64,000 nt of DNA from Candolleomyces eurysporus (GCA_027579435.1 JANBPK010001037.1:1-64000), one strand, 5' to 3'; counted from the first letter of the stretch, positions 1-14,013 are shown. The notes: generated by a model from the letters alone, not told the origin. Translations and numbers: made by a program.

Positions 1-114
1 CGGGAGCCCGAAGCTGCGGGTGGTCCTGCTTGGAAGCGGGAAGCCGAGGCCGCTAGGAGCCCTGGATGGAGGCGGGAGCCAGAAATCGTGGCTCGCGGAG
101 GTCCTTCCTGGTGA
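1..114 (+). CDS. 3' end of a possible Kex2-processed repeat-peptide precursor (truncated by window edge)
   Basis: Frame 1 is open from base 1 to a TGA at 112-114 and encodes 37 residues. They read as three related units: REPEAAGGPAW (1-33), KREAEAARSPGW (34-69) and RREPEIVARGGPSW (70-111). Units 2 and 3 begin with a dibasic pair (KR, RR) followed by E-A-E-A or E-P-E-I, and every unit ends in P-x-W. A dibasic site followed by X-Ala/X-Pro dipeptides is the Kex2 plus Ste13 layout known from fungal alpha-factor-type and KEP precursors. The stop directly after the third Trp fits a last repeat. That this is a secreted peptide precursor is inference. The signal peptide and earlier repeats would lie outside the window. 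Alternatives are a repetitive low-complexity tail or chance. Confidence 0.45.
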   Translation, partial: REPEAAGGPAWKREAEAARSPGWRREPEIVARGGPSW

Positions 115-620
115 TCAATTCACTTCAATTATCACCATGTAAGTTCAACGTCCGGCTCGTTTTTCGTACGTTCACTAAATGGTCAAATATAATAGTTCAA
201 CAAATAGTCAACAACCTCTACTACAATGCCCCGTGTTTCCTGAACTGGACGGATTCTTGTACGAGATCTCTATGATCACACGACACTCGTTTTTTTTCTA
301 CATTTTTCATTCCCTGGATATTTGGCAACATATTATCATCGTTAATGAATTTCTCCCGTTGTATCTTTACATTTGTTTCCAAGTATTAGACTCGCTTACC
401 TGTATTAGTTGCCGCAAAGCCTTTTTTGTACACTGGAACGTAAGGCATTGAATTCTGCAGCGTCAAAGAGCGCAATTAAAGAGGTTGCGGGCGCTGTGAT
501 GATTATCCAGTGTGACGGTCACCAAACAGATGACTGTGACATACGCGAGAAAGTGTCACGCGTCAGGAATATTTCGTTTGCTCTTGACCACCACCACCGC
601 CCATCCCCATCTCCAGCGCC
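115..620. other. Intergenic region upstream of MCM3
   Basis: No convincing coding exon is visible here; three short overlapping ORFs show no domain or repeat. The region is AT-rich in 120-460. It holds a perfect GTGAC-G-GTCAC palindrome at 512-522 and an ACGCGT box at 558-563, both close to the MCM3 start codon, so the last 120 bases probably form its promoter. Confidence 0.6.
558..563. promoter_or_regulatory. MluI cell-cycle box (MCB-like) upstream of MCM3
   Basis: The sequence ACGCGT lies 58 bases upstream of the MCM3 ATG. In yeasts ACGCGT is the site of the MBF G1/S transcription factor, and MCM genes are typical MBF targets. The hexamer is seen directly; its function here is inferred from that precedent. 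Confidence 0.45.
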
Positions 621-3372
<2,752 letters not shown>

Positions 3373-5499
3373 ACTGATATTAGGCTTGATTTTCCGCTTT
3401 CTTTTGCTCGCTATACCCGGTTACTTCAGCCCTGTATCATAGTACTCGTGGTTCTTGTACGTTATTATATATGCTCTTTGCAACTCAGCGAACCTGCAGC
3501 ATCGGCGAGGTCGACGTCGCTTGTGGATTTGCATCAACAAACTTGCTTATGATAATCCAGCCGGGATCGCCGTGTGCGCGGCCGTATGCTCGTAGCACGA
3601 GCAGTTGCAGATTTTAGAAGGTAATGAAGATTCGCCTGGGTCCTGTCACTGACAAGGCACCAATGGCAAAGCAAGCTAGTGAGTCCTACTGGTAGCGCAC
3701 TGCACTATGGAGAGCTATAGTACGGCCCGGATGACTTCACATCATGTACGAGAGCATCCAGTGGAGCGTCCCACAACAGACGTTTACATCTTGACAAGGT
3801 GACGCTCGGAGCGACAGGCGGAGAGTAAGCATGGGTTTCATACGAAAGGAGGTGCATTTCCGGACCCAATGGATCTTACGGTATGTACCCACCGGGCAGC
3901 CACTAATTGACCCATAAGCACAACAGTCTAGCATAATCCAGCCTCAAGACTCGCCAAGATATGTCGTAGCAGCTGTCATTGGCAAGATTTCTTCAACCGT
4001 CATCATGTCAGTCTCGAGTTGCGAGCACCACCCGATCGGAGAGTTGGTGAGGGCTCGCATCTAGTCGATCTCGGTGAGAACGCCTGTGCGCAAGAGGTCC
4101 TAATGTCCGTCGAAACTCGACACTCGACATTCGACATGTCACTGTCCAAAACGTCTAACTAGGTGCTGGCATGGGTATACATGCAGCACGTCCGACCTCG
4201 AAACCCGTCGCCCGGCCTTTTGTAGGTGGTGGCAAAATACATCCAGAAGGAGTTTGAGGCACAACGTAAGGGAGGCGCCAGTACCAACCGACATCCCCTC
4301 GAGCGAGTCCGTGTATCGGCGTGAACGTGAACATGAACGTGAGTAACGGGTGAGCGGCCCCGTATACGTAGGGTGCCGGCCCCCTCAGCAGATAAAGTGG
4401 CGGATACAGTGACATAGCCGTGGGAGGTCCAGGTGACTCTGTTTCCAGGAACGTAACATGTCATCTACTACGGAGTGGGAGCAAGTTTCCCCCAACGTCA
4501 ATAACTACCTCTATCGCACACAAACCCTCTAGAAAAAGCCAAAAGCCTATTTTCGCGTACACCCCCCNNAACAAACCACGTTCGTCTGAATCGATTTCGG
4601 GTTTGTAGATAGAGGGAGATAGTATGCGCCGATAGATAACAAAAAACGCGTACGGCCGACACCAGATAGCAGCCACAGTGGCGTCTCGAAATGAGAGACA
4701 AGTCAAGAATTCACGCGGGAGAAGGATCGATAGCAAGTTTAGGGTGAAGTGGAGCTCCACTGTGACCAGGAACGTTGGTGCCTTCAATCTGGTGCACGTA
4801 TATACTACGTAGAGAGCACCCCAGCTAAGCCACCCTTAAAGGGACAAGGCGATTTTAGAGAATTCTTTCGGAAAGTGGGATAGCTGCACCAGAGTAGGTT
4901 AGCGTTGGAAGAGACGCAAGACCCGGAGAATATCCATGTGTCGCTCCTGAGAGCGCTTCGAATAGTCCATGTGGAACGACGAGGCCGCCCTGCATATACA
5001 TATAACCCAAGAGGAAAATCTATTCACACCAGTGAACACGGGGTTAGAAAATTAAACGATTGCGATGGTGTGATTCTGAAGAAGGGATGCAATAAAACTG
5101 AGTAACGAGAAACGGTGAAGGAATGGGCAACGTAACTGATCTCGGCGAACTCGCTAATGCAATTACGATTCGGAACTACACATTCCACTGGGGCGGAATA
5201 AGAGATTAGAAACCCCGAGTAGATAGAGCGAGAGGTCAGAGAATGACCGGAGGAAAGTTCCAAAGGCCGTACCCGGCGAGTAATTGGCGAAGAAATGTAC
5301 ATACGCAGAGTGCGAAGCTCACGCATCTACTGCGTCACCGTCACCGTTCGGGAGAGATAAGACGGTTGCATTAGTCAAATTTGAAGCAGCGAGCACGAGT
5401 ACAAAATACATTTGATTTAAAATGTGAAGAGCAGAAGGAGCGAAACTGGGTAGCCAATCTAGATGCGTGTTTTCTTGACTGAACAATAGCCTAGTAGAA
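3373..5499. other. Long gene-poor intergenic region between MCM3 and pyruvate kinase
   Basis: About 2.1 kb between the ends of two convergent genes. The ORFs here (for example 4159-4464 on minus) lack coherent codon patterns, domains or splice partners. No tRNA arms, transposase or terminal repeats are visible. Two ambiguous bases lie at 4568-4569 after a run of six C. A short imperfect repeat of the type TCGACA occurs near 4110-4136 and ACGTGAAC-like repeats near 4320-4345. I see no gene in it. Confidence 0.55.
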
Positions 5500-7806
5500 C
5501 TAGTGCCCATTGGAGCCCAAAGGCTGCAGCTCAAGGTCAGCAGGGTCGGTGGGGACAGACAACACACGCAAAGTGTTGGTGTGCCCAAGACCACCCTTCC
5601 ATCCCTGCACAGCGATAATGGTGGACCCAGGTGAGATGACGTTCAGTTTCAATGCGTTGCGCAAGCCGAAACGGATACGGTTATCGACCTACGGTAGAAG
5701 GGATTGAAAAGTCAGCCAATCAACTTCGACCAGATAATACGACCTTTACATACATCAGTCTGCCATTGGTGCGCTTCAATACCCCTAGGCTCCGGGTACC
5801 AGAATGGGTAGCATCCGCGATGCAGGTGAATTTGCCTTGCGGTTTGCTGGTTACGGGTGACTAGATAGCGTACAATTCAGTAATTTCCGAATCTAACCAG
5901 GGCAAGTAACTGACCAGTAATGATTGGCACGGATGGTCGGTACTTGGAAAGGAGGCGAGCAGTATTGCCACTCGTGGACAAGACGAGGATACCCTTGGCA
6001 CCTTGCTCTGAAGCGGCCGAGACGGCAGCGATGGCGACGGTCTCTGCGGTCGCGGTGGGGCGGAGCTGGATGGACCTGATATCGTCAAACAAAGGAGGAT
6101 AGCAGATAGCAGACTCGGCAAGCAGACAAGTCTCAGCCATCATCAGTACTACGGGTGATTATCAACTACAGTCGCGATGTCTGAGCCAAATGCTGCTTAC
6201 CTGACTGAATAGGGTATGAGCCCTTGGCAGTTTCACCGGAGAGCATGACACAGTCGGCACCATCGAGCACGGCATTGGCAACGTCGCTGACTTCGGCGCG
6301 AGTCGGGCGAGGGTTGTACTAAATGTCATTAGTAGAGTACAAAGATAACCTGTAGAAATGACATACTGTCATCGACTAATATACATACTTCAGTAAGTTG
6401 GTTTATTAGGAGGTGGCGGCAGGGACATACCTCGAGCATCTGAGTAGCAACAATGACAGGCTTTCCAACAATGTTGCACTTGGCAATCATCATCTTTTGA
6501 GCAAGGAAGACCTGGCTTGCAGGAATTTCAATACCGAGGTCACCTCGAGCAACCATAACACCATCAGTTTCCTTCAAGATTTCATCGAAGTTGGCGACAC
6601 CCTGCTCGTTCTCAATTTTGACGATGATCTTGATGTTTGCACCATCAGGACCCAAGACTGTGCGGATGTCGCGGACATCGTCAGCCTTGCGGATGAAAGA
6701 AGCGAAGATCATGTCGACGCCATTCTTAACACCAAACTCCAAGTCCTTCTTATCCTTCTCTGAGAGGGCAGGGAGGTCAACATCGGTCTTGGGAAGGTTG
6801 ACACCCTTGCGAGAGCAGATGTTCCCGTTGTTGAGGGCGCGAACGTGGATGCTAGTACCATCAATGGAAAGGACAAGGAGGGAGAGGATACCATCGTCGA
6901 CGTAGATAAGTTTACCAGGCGCGGTAACTTTGGGCATATTGACCTAGCAAAATTGATGGTTTTGATGAGCTAAGATAATCACGGAGAAGGCGGGGTTCCG
7001 GAGAAGGACATACATAGTCGACAAACATAACCTGATTGTCACAAGCCTCGGCATATTGAGGATCGGTAGAGACGATGAACTCATGGCCGGCGGCTACTGG
7101 GTACTAAATCACGAAGAACGGAAGCAATTAGCAGATATAAATGTTGCAGGACGGAAGTGACGTACGTCCTTGCCCTCCTTCGTCAAACCTGTTCGGATTT
7201 CTGGCCCTTTCTGCAAAAGAAAAATGTATCGTCAACACACCGAAGCACTACTGGAGGAGAAGGAAGACATACGGTGTCCAGAGCAATAGCGACAGGTCGG
7301 CCCTCAGGATCCTCTGGGGGACAGGGGCTATCAACGATAAAGTTGAATATGAAGATGGAAGGTCCTACGCACGGGCAACCATCGCTCTGGTGTTATCAAT
7401 GACGCTCTGGTGGTACTCGTAGGAGCCATGGGAGAAATTCATGCGAACTGGAGCGGGGTGAGTGAATTGACGCGGGGTTGAGAAGACGAAAAGACCGCAC
7501 CGATGTTGACACCAGCACGACGAAGCTCGCCCAGCTTCTCAACGGTATTAACCTTGGGGCCTGGCTCACTGTCAGGCAAGGTCGTCGCTGCATGGAGAGA
7601 CGGTTATCGTACCAATGGTTGCGATGATGGACGTCTGCGACGGGGGTCAACCAAATTTGATCTGTCGGCCGAAAACGACGACGACGAGGCGGACGCACCT
7701 TGCGCAGAAACTTTGTGGACTCGGTCGGGATGATCGAGTTCACTGGGCTGAGCGCCGAGTTCCATTCGAGCTGGGAGCGGATACCGTCTGCAGAGACCGA
7801 GTACAT
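5500..7806 (-). CDS. Pyruvate kinase
   Basis: Twelve exons on the minus strand: 7806-7699, 7634-7613, 7560-7501, 7447-7373, 7313-7273, 7210-7166, 7103-7014, 6943-6431, 6318-6201, 6148-5915, 5860-5754 and 5688-5500, giving 533 residues. It converts phosphoenolpyruvate and ADP to pyruvate and ATP, the last step of glycolysis, in the cytosol. Visible family signatures are [34 protein letters not shown], the [11 protein letters not shown] active-site region, and [11 protein letters not shown]. The C-terminal allosteric-type domain ends with [11 protein letters not shown] and a stop after GSNGH. The 22-base second exon is needed to bridge TSIIATI and GPK. I checked the last exon base by base because a frame break seemed possible; it is intact. 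The gene is divergent from the glycosyltransferase at 8254. Confidence 0.97.
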
Positions 7807-8253
7807 TGTGGAGGTGAGGAGGAAGAAGGAGAGGCGGGGAGGGGTGATTTATGAGGAACGAGATGTGGCGGAGTTGGATGGGATGATGCCGAGGATTGGG
7901 GCAGATACACTTGCTTATCGATGCTAGGCGTAGCCCTATTTTTATTTTTTNAGCTCTGAAAAGGCAACGGCCGTGATTGGCTCAGGGCCGCTCGTGTCTG
8001 AAGGCCCTCTGACGCTGTTTGTTGACGCGTTGTTTGTCCCCGCTCTATCCGCGGCGTTTCTCCGTATTTTCCAGTCTTTTTCTTGCATTCCAGCGAGGCC
8101 CGTTATCAAACGTTGCTTCATTGGCAGAGATAAAATGATCATTTCATTTGAGACGCCCATCGTGGCAGGAAATTCCCATATGGGTATGTTGCGATCAGAG
8201 TCCACTTTTAGAAGTCGCCAGCGTTCTTTTCAAAGTTCTCCAGCGAGCAGCCC
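7807..8253. other. Divergent promoter region, pyruvate kinase / glycosyltransferase
   Basis: 447 bases between two divergent start codons. Open frames exist but match nothing I recognise. A single N lies at 7951 next to T-rich runs. It probably carries both promoters and 5' untranslated regions. Confidence 0.5.
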
Positions 8254-10688
8254 ATGGCCTTTTCTTCGAGGGCCCGCAACGGCCACGACCTGCCCCGCAG
8301 CAGGCTCTCCATATCCTCCTCGCTGCCCTTCTCCTCCTCCGCCGTCCAGGAAAAATACAACCGCCATCCCCATCTCATCAGCTGGTGGATCACCCTCTCC
8401 CTCCCCATCCCAGGCATCCGCTCTCGACGTCTCCGTATCTATATCCCAAATGTCCGTCAAATGCACTACTCCAGCATGCTCCGGTTTGGCAGGAAAAAGG
8501 GCAGCGCCGTCTTCTGCTTCCTGGTCTTCGTCCTCTGCTTCGTGATCTTTGCATTTGCGAAGCGGTTTGGCAGTCGCACGAAGCAATGGCCCACTTTCAA
8601 GGACCCCCCAACCCTGATATTCAAGAGGGAGGACCTTCAGCGGATATGGAAGTGGGAGGTCAATAGCGGCCACTACCCCAGTCGTTATCCCAGTGAGTCC
8701 CCTTGCCCTCGTCCGCTCAACCCCCTCTCACCGGGCATCAGTCCCCGAGCAGATTCACCTCAATAGCGCCTTCAACAACCCCTCACTTCCTCCCAGAGCA
8801 TCCGGTTTCACTCACGATCCAGCCCAATATACCACATCCACCAAAGGGCAAGGTCCTCGACGAGTCTATGTCAGTCTCGAAGCCCAACCCCCCCCACGTC
8901 GCGTATCCTCCTCGTCCGATACCGGGGAGCGTGGCTGACCTGGACGTCGTGATGGCACACTGTGACTATGGGAAGCGCAAGGTACGAATACCCCTTAACC
9001 GTCATCCGCCTTCCCTCATTGACCATCCGCCCATAGTACGTCCGAGATTGCCTCGAAGTCCTTCGCGTGGGAGCAGGCCTCGACAACGGCAAACGCGTAC
9101 GAAGAAGCAAACTAGAGGACTGGAAATACATCTACGTCGAGCAACCCGACAACTCCACTCTCAGTCCACGTAGCTTCGATGACGACGATACGTCCGTCGA
9201 CAAGTTCGACTCTGAGAGCGGGCTGGTGAAGAAAAGGGGTGTCGAATGGGAAGTGCCGCCTCTGCAGCTCCCAGAAGTTACCCAATACCGTCCATACCAC
9301 ACTCTCGAAAGCTACTGTGACCATGAAAGTCCCAGAATCTTCCACATGTTCTGGACAGGGCGTTTCACCGACAAGCCCTATTTGGCTCTCCTCTCTTTCC
9401 TGTTCACGCAGAACCTGGGTTTGCACAAGGGTGCTGAGCACCAAAAAGTCTGTCGTCCACAGTTCTGGATGTGGATCAACCCTGGACCTGCTGCTGCTGT
9501 CCCCAACCCCAATGCTCGAGCCCAAATGTACGCTGAGCTGAAGGAGAGCCCGTGGGCGTCCCCTTTCCTCCATCCCCGCTTCAAGGATATCATCAAATTC
9601 CAACTATGGAATACAACCGAACAGCTTGACGGTATCGAGGAGCTAAAAAATGAATGGCGGACCAGGGATCTATTCAACTCGGGTGGTTGGGTTGTCAATG
9701 TGCCGAAGAAAGAAAAGACGACAACGGGAGGAGCAGAAGGGGAAGCTGACAAGACCAAGGACGACATGCTGAACCGTGCAGGGTCCAAGTCGGTATCATC
9801 ATACGACCGGCTGTCGGTCATTCTTTCCGACATGGCTCGGTTCATCCTGTGCCACCGGTACGGAGGCATCTACCTCGACGCGGATACCATCTTTTTGCGC
9901 GATTGGGAAGAGCTGTGGGGTTGGAAAGGGGCTTTTGCCTACCGCTGGTCACGACTTCCTCGGTATAACACTGCAGTTCTAAAATTGAACAAGGGCTCTG
10001 CACTGGGCAAGTTCCTGTTCCGAAGTGCGTTGAAGAATAATCTCGACTTCCACCCAATGACCGTATCGCGGTACACCAAGGACGCGTATTTGGAACCCTT
10101 GTTGCTTCGTCTGCCTGATGCTCTGTTCGATTCGGCATGGCTGAACACTGAAGATTATCAGATGGACAGGCCACCTCAGCCTTTCTTCACAAAGTAAGTG
10201 GACGGTCTAATGTCCCCCTTTCTTTCACCCTACTGACAGTCTGTCTGCTTTCGTGTCTCAGTTTCGAGCACTTTTTCGAAACCCCATCCAACTCGGGCGC
10301 AGCTCCTCAAGCTTTAGGCTTTGACGGGTTCTTCAAAGGCGCCTACTCGTACCACTTCCACAATTTCTGGTGGAAGCCTTTCGACCCGGCACGAAACTGG
10401 CCTGACCTTGGACCTCGTTTTGCTGCTGCCGAGCGTAAAGCGCGGATCGAGCTCCGGAAACAGGGGATTACACGACAAGCCACCCATACCACTGCCAACG
10501 GTGCTGGGGCGAACCATGCAGCTGACGCTAATCATAACCATAGTGCGACCCACGCCTCGACTGCTGACGAGCTAGAGGATGATCAGCGTGATTTGTCGTG
10601 GGCTACGGTCTTGAAGCGTACGTTCGAGTCGTATCTTAGGGGAGAGAGGCCGAATATGTATGGGGAGTGGTTGGATTGGGAGGGTTGA
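8254..10688 (+). CDS. Golgi-type glycosyltransferase with DXD sugar-binding domain (one frame break)
   Basis: Four exons: 8254-8692, 8742-8981, 9037-10193 and 10262-10688, about 753 residues if one extra base is discounted. A single transmembrane segment near residues 84-105 (FCFLVFVLCFVIFAFA) follows a basic N-terminus, as in type II Golgi enzymes. The catalytic part contains the MFWTGRFTDKPYLA stretch and the DXD site GGIYLDADTIFLRDW, which mark the Gly_transf_sug (GT32-like) family. The donor and acceptor sugars cannot be read from sequence. In exon 2 the frame carrying RRVYVSLEAQ ends at a run of eight C (8888-8895), and the next frame resumes with HVAYPPRPIPG; seven C would restore one open frame. 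This is probably a homopolymer miscall. The His/Ala-rich stretch near the C-terminus is low complexity. Confidence 0.85.
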
Positions 10689-11058
10689 GCTCACCCACCA
10701 CCGCTTTCTTGTTGAACCTTGGAACGATCGATTGTGATAATGCCTACCTGCTGACGATTTATGTATGTTGCATATTAGATAAACTGTCTACATTTCTAAT
10801 GCTTTTGCTATGGATGCATGGGGGACGACGGATACCGGTAGATATCTACTCACCATTACACGTTACACCACATATACTATTACCCTGTACCTCTTGCTCT
10901 GTTGCGAATAATCAACCGTGTGCTGCTGCGTGAAAGATCGTGCTCCACATTATGTGCTTGGTACATACATTGTTCAAATGAATTCCTCAGACATCTACAT
11001 CACTATCACTTAGATCCTAGCATCTTGGCCTCCAGATAGGCATCACGGTGTCTTGAAC
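10689..11058. other. Convergent intergenic region
   Basis: 370 bases between the stops of the glycosyltransferase and ribulose-phosphate 3-epimerase. It presumably contains both 3' untranslated regions. No gene or RNA is recognised. Confidence 0.5.
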
Positions 11059-12201
11059 TCATTGGCCGTTTTCCGTGGACCCAGTGGCTCTGGCTTCCGA
11101 GATCTTGGCCTGTGCAGAGTTCACAGCATCCTTGAGTGTCTGGATAACCGCAGGCGGGTCATCTGCACCGAAAATAGCCGTGCCTGCCACTATGACGTTG
11201 CTACCTGGGCACGAGAAGCAGAAGGCAGTGTCAGCAAAAAAGAGGGGTTCTCCGTCGAGCAGTGCATGCATAGTGGAAAATTGGCAGGCGGGACTTGGTG
11301 GCCGTTGCGCAGCAGCTTCCCCCAACAGCTTTTCATACTCGATGAGGAAAGGAAGGGGGACATACCTGCGGCTGCGCAGACGTGCACAGTTTTGCCGCTT
11401 AACCCTCCATCGACTTCGATGTCCTTCTCCGGGAAACGCGCGCGGAGTTCGGAAACCTTTGGTACACAGCGTTCAATAAACCTTTGGCCTCCTCGACCTA
11501 TGTTATTTTTGTTCCGTTCGGAAAATTTGGTGGCGTAAGTATCGAGTGGAGCACACGAGTGGAGCTGCGCGTGTGGCAGGACGACGCACCAGGGTAAACA
11601 GTCATGACGAGGAGCATGTCGGCCAAATTCCCAATCTCATCCGTGATGGCAGTGGAGAGGGTGTCGGGTGAAATGGCAACACCCGCTTTCATGTTTCGTT
11701 TGTGGATGGCGTGGATGAGGGCTATGGGGTCGGCTGTTTCAAAGGATGATTATCTCAGTCTGTGCATGATTTTAGGCGGGAGCAACGTACAGGAAGCCTC
11801 TATGTGGAAGCAGTATAGGGCTCCACCGGCCTCTGCGATGTCGTCTACCCATTGTTCAGGGTTGGAAACCATCATATGGACGTCCATAAAGATGCCTGGG
11901 ACACCCTTGTGGACGCAGGAGAGGATGGGTGCGCCTGATAACGGGGAGAGTTCATGGCCCTGGCCGTAGAGTCTATGAAGAGGGAATGGACAGACCCATA
12001 GTAATATTAGGGACGAAATGGCTGTATAGGAACGTTCATGAGCTTAATGGAATCTGGATTGCGCGATCGGGAAAGGACTGACCCATCCATTACATCCATA
12101 TGAAGCCAGTCAGCGCCTCCCTTGATCATGCGGGTGCATTCTGCAGTGAGCTGGCCAAAATCTGAAGCCAGCACAGACGGCGAAATGATTGCTCGAGGCA
12201 T
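11059..12201 (-). CDS. RPE1: Ribulose-phosphate 3-epimerase
   Basis: Six exons: 12201-12083, 12021-11996, 11934-11791, 11733-11590, 11497-11366 and 11204-11059, giving 236 residues, close to the family norm. It interconverts ribulose-5-phosphate and xylulose-5-phosphate in the non-oxidative pentose phosphate pathway, in the cytosol. The TIM-barrel signatures are all present: [10 protein letters not shown] at the start, the metal-ligand segments HMDVMDG and FMDVHMMV, the VMTVYPG loop and IEVDGGLSG carrying the catalytic Asp. The phosphate-binding end [13 protein letters not shown] follows. The usual PGFGGQ loop reads PGRGGQ here, a Phe-to-Arg change worth noting but in a variable position. It is divergent from the small secreted protein at 12461, with 259 bases between start codons. 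Confidence 0.95.
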
Positions 12202-12460
12202 ACTCGTAGTAGTGGTTGGTTTGTTAGTAGTGCTAATCGTTTATTTCTGTGTCCAATCCAAGCCAAGCTTACTGATCCATGTTCCAAGGATGATCCAGAT
12301 TTGTCAATCCCTGTCGGCCCGGCCAAGATCTGATCGGCACTTGGCAACACTGCCATGCACGCGACGGGACAGGTACAAATATCGCAGATTTTGTCATTGC
12401 GAATCCAGCATTCCTTGCTTGCCTTACCCCTCACCCCTCATCTCTCTCTCATTTTCAAAC

Positions 12461-13129
12461 ATGCACGCACGATACATTGCTGCCCTCCTCGTTGCCTCTG
12501 CGGCCTCCGCATTTGCTTCCCCCAACCCTGCCGCACTCCAGGCACGACAAGGTATGTCACTTGCGATTGCTTCACCTTTACCTTGAGGCTAACGACACGT
12601 GCAGGAGATATTGTATCCGATAGTAAGCTCTAGACAGTCTTTCTTTGACTGCAAAAATTCATATTTCTCTCCCAGTTGTGGACGGGGCTACCTCAATCTT
12701 TGACTCGGCCACGAGCAGAGCTGCAGATGTCGGTGATGCAGTTACAAGCAGAGCCGGAGACGTTGGCGATGCAATCACCAGCCATGCTGCTGGTGCTTTC
12801 CAAACTGTGACTTGTACGTATTCAACTGCTCCCCCTATACTTGTACATCGTCTGAACTTTTCTTCTTCCTTACAGCCGTCGTCGATGGAGGAGTCCACAC
12901 CGTGATCAGCGCTGGTGGAGAGGTTTTCACACTTGCTACCTCTGGAGCAGGCGTCGCCACCACTGTGCTGGGCTCGGTGTTTACCGCTGCTACCGGTGCA
13001 GCAGGAGCACAAATTACCGGCAACAGCGACAATGCGGCTCAGTCGCTCCTCCAAGTGCGGTCAACGCTTCTCGCTGGAGCAGCAACCGTCATCGGCAGTG
13101 CGCTTCTTGGGGCCTTCGTCATCTTCTAA
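12461..13129 (+). CDS. Small secreted, probably GPI-anchored protein with DVGDA repeats
   Basis: Four exons: 12461-12551, 12605-12622 (18 bases), 12676-12813 and 12876-13129, giving 166 residues. The first 20 residues (RYIAALLVASAASAFASP) form a clear signal peptide. Two copies of TSRAxDVGDA are followed by a degenerate third copy. The rest is Gly/Ala/Val/Thr-rich, and the protein ends in a hydrophobic tail (LLGAFVIF) preceded by a long Ala/Gly segment, as in GPI-attachment signals. I recognise no enzymatic domain and cannot name a function. A cell-wall or small effector-like surface protein is the likely class. The next gene downstream encodes another small surface-type protein. Confidence 0.75.
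12711..12776 (+). repeat. 33-base tandem repeat inside the small secreted protein gene
   Basis: Two copies of a 33-base unit (starting at 12711 and 12744) encode TSRAxDVGDA separated by one residue. The two copies differ at a few positions, mostly third codon bases. A third, more degenerate copy (ITSHAAGA) follows. Confidence 0.7.
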
Positions 13130-14013
13130 AAGTGATTTAGGTGGAGTAAATGTAAATTAGCGCATAAGGCGCGACTTCTGGTTGCATCTCTTCTTCGCAT
13201 TCATTTTGCCAGACCCGTTCCCTCATACCCAACTGCTTCTCGTGATACACGAGCTTCGGACTAATATACGAACTTCGGACTATATTATCATATTCTATCT
13301 TACACGCCCTTATATGATATTGGACTCACCCAAGACAACGGACTCTTTGATGCTGAGCAGGTCGTTGTAATGCACTCGAATTCGCCAAAATGATTGATTT
13401 TCTAGATTTTCTGTTCGTCGTTCGTCGCTCGGAGGTTTTCAGGCTTTGCTCAAGTTCAGTTCAGTGGTAAGTAAATTGTAACTAGTATGCCTCTATCTAG
13501 TTGACCATTGAATTGAAAGTCTCTGCGTCGTGCAGCACGGTGATCATCCAGTCTGCCATAGTTGGCCAACGTTCCACCAATGGCTGTGAACGTTACTTCT
13601 CCGCACAAGGGATCACTACTTTGCAGCGATGGTATGGTAACGAACACACGGTAGCCTTGATCAATGTATTTCGGGCCACAACAAGAGCTTGGCGAAGGTT
13701 ACGCGCCTCTTCTTTCCCTTGCTCTGGTAGCTTCTCCATTTACCTTCATTCCCGAACGACAAACAGCGGCTGGTTCCGCTGAGCCTGGGATCCTCTCTTG
13801 ACACTTTCTTTCTGTCTCTTATTTCTTGGACTTTTGGTTCGTTCACGGCTGTTCCATTCGTTTTCTTTTTCTTTCCTCCTTCACTTTGCTTTGCTTGCTT
13901 CAGGAGCTGGGCTCCTTTCGTCTCTCATTCCTTTTCTTTTTTTAAATTTCCTTCAAACCAGCTCTTCTTTTTCCTGTTTCCCCGGGTCGGTCAATTGAGC
14001 TCCACACCGCGAA
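13130..14013. other. Intergenic region with long pyrimidine-rich tract
   Basis: About 880 bases between two tandem genes. No supported exon is seen. From about 13795 to 13995 the plus strand is strongly C/T-rich and ends just before the next ATG. Such CT tracts often mark transcription starts of well-expressed fungal genes. Near 13250-13290 a short ACTTCGGACT-type direct repeat occurs. Confidence 0.5.

Noticed and set aside
4155..4787. Overlapping minus-strand ORFs of 86-108 residues in the large intergenic gap
   Set aside because: They overlap in different frames, one contains the NN site, and none shows splice partners, repeats or domains.
5537..5600. Apparent one-base deletion near the pyruvate kinase C-terminus
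   Set aside because: A first reverse-complement reading gave a frameshift after LGHTNT. Rereading base by base shows TTG CGT GTG TTG TCT, which keeps the frame to the stop after GSNGH.
9378..9869. 163-residue minus-strand ORF opposite the glycosyltransferase
   Set aside because: It mirrors strongly coding plus-strand sequence with the DXD domain and has no motif of its own, so it is an antisense shadow.
12122..12586. 154-residue plus-strand ORF spanning the RPE / small secreted protein promoter
   Set aside because: Only its last part matches the signal peptide of the small secreted protein. The upstream portion overlaps RPE exon 1 and its promoter, so the start at 12461 is preferred.
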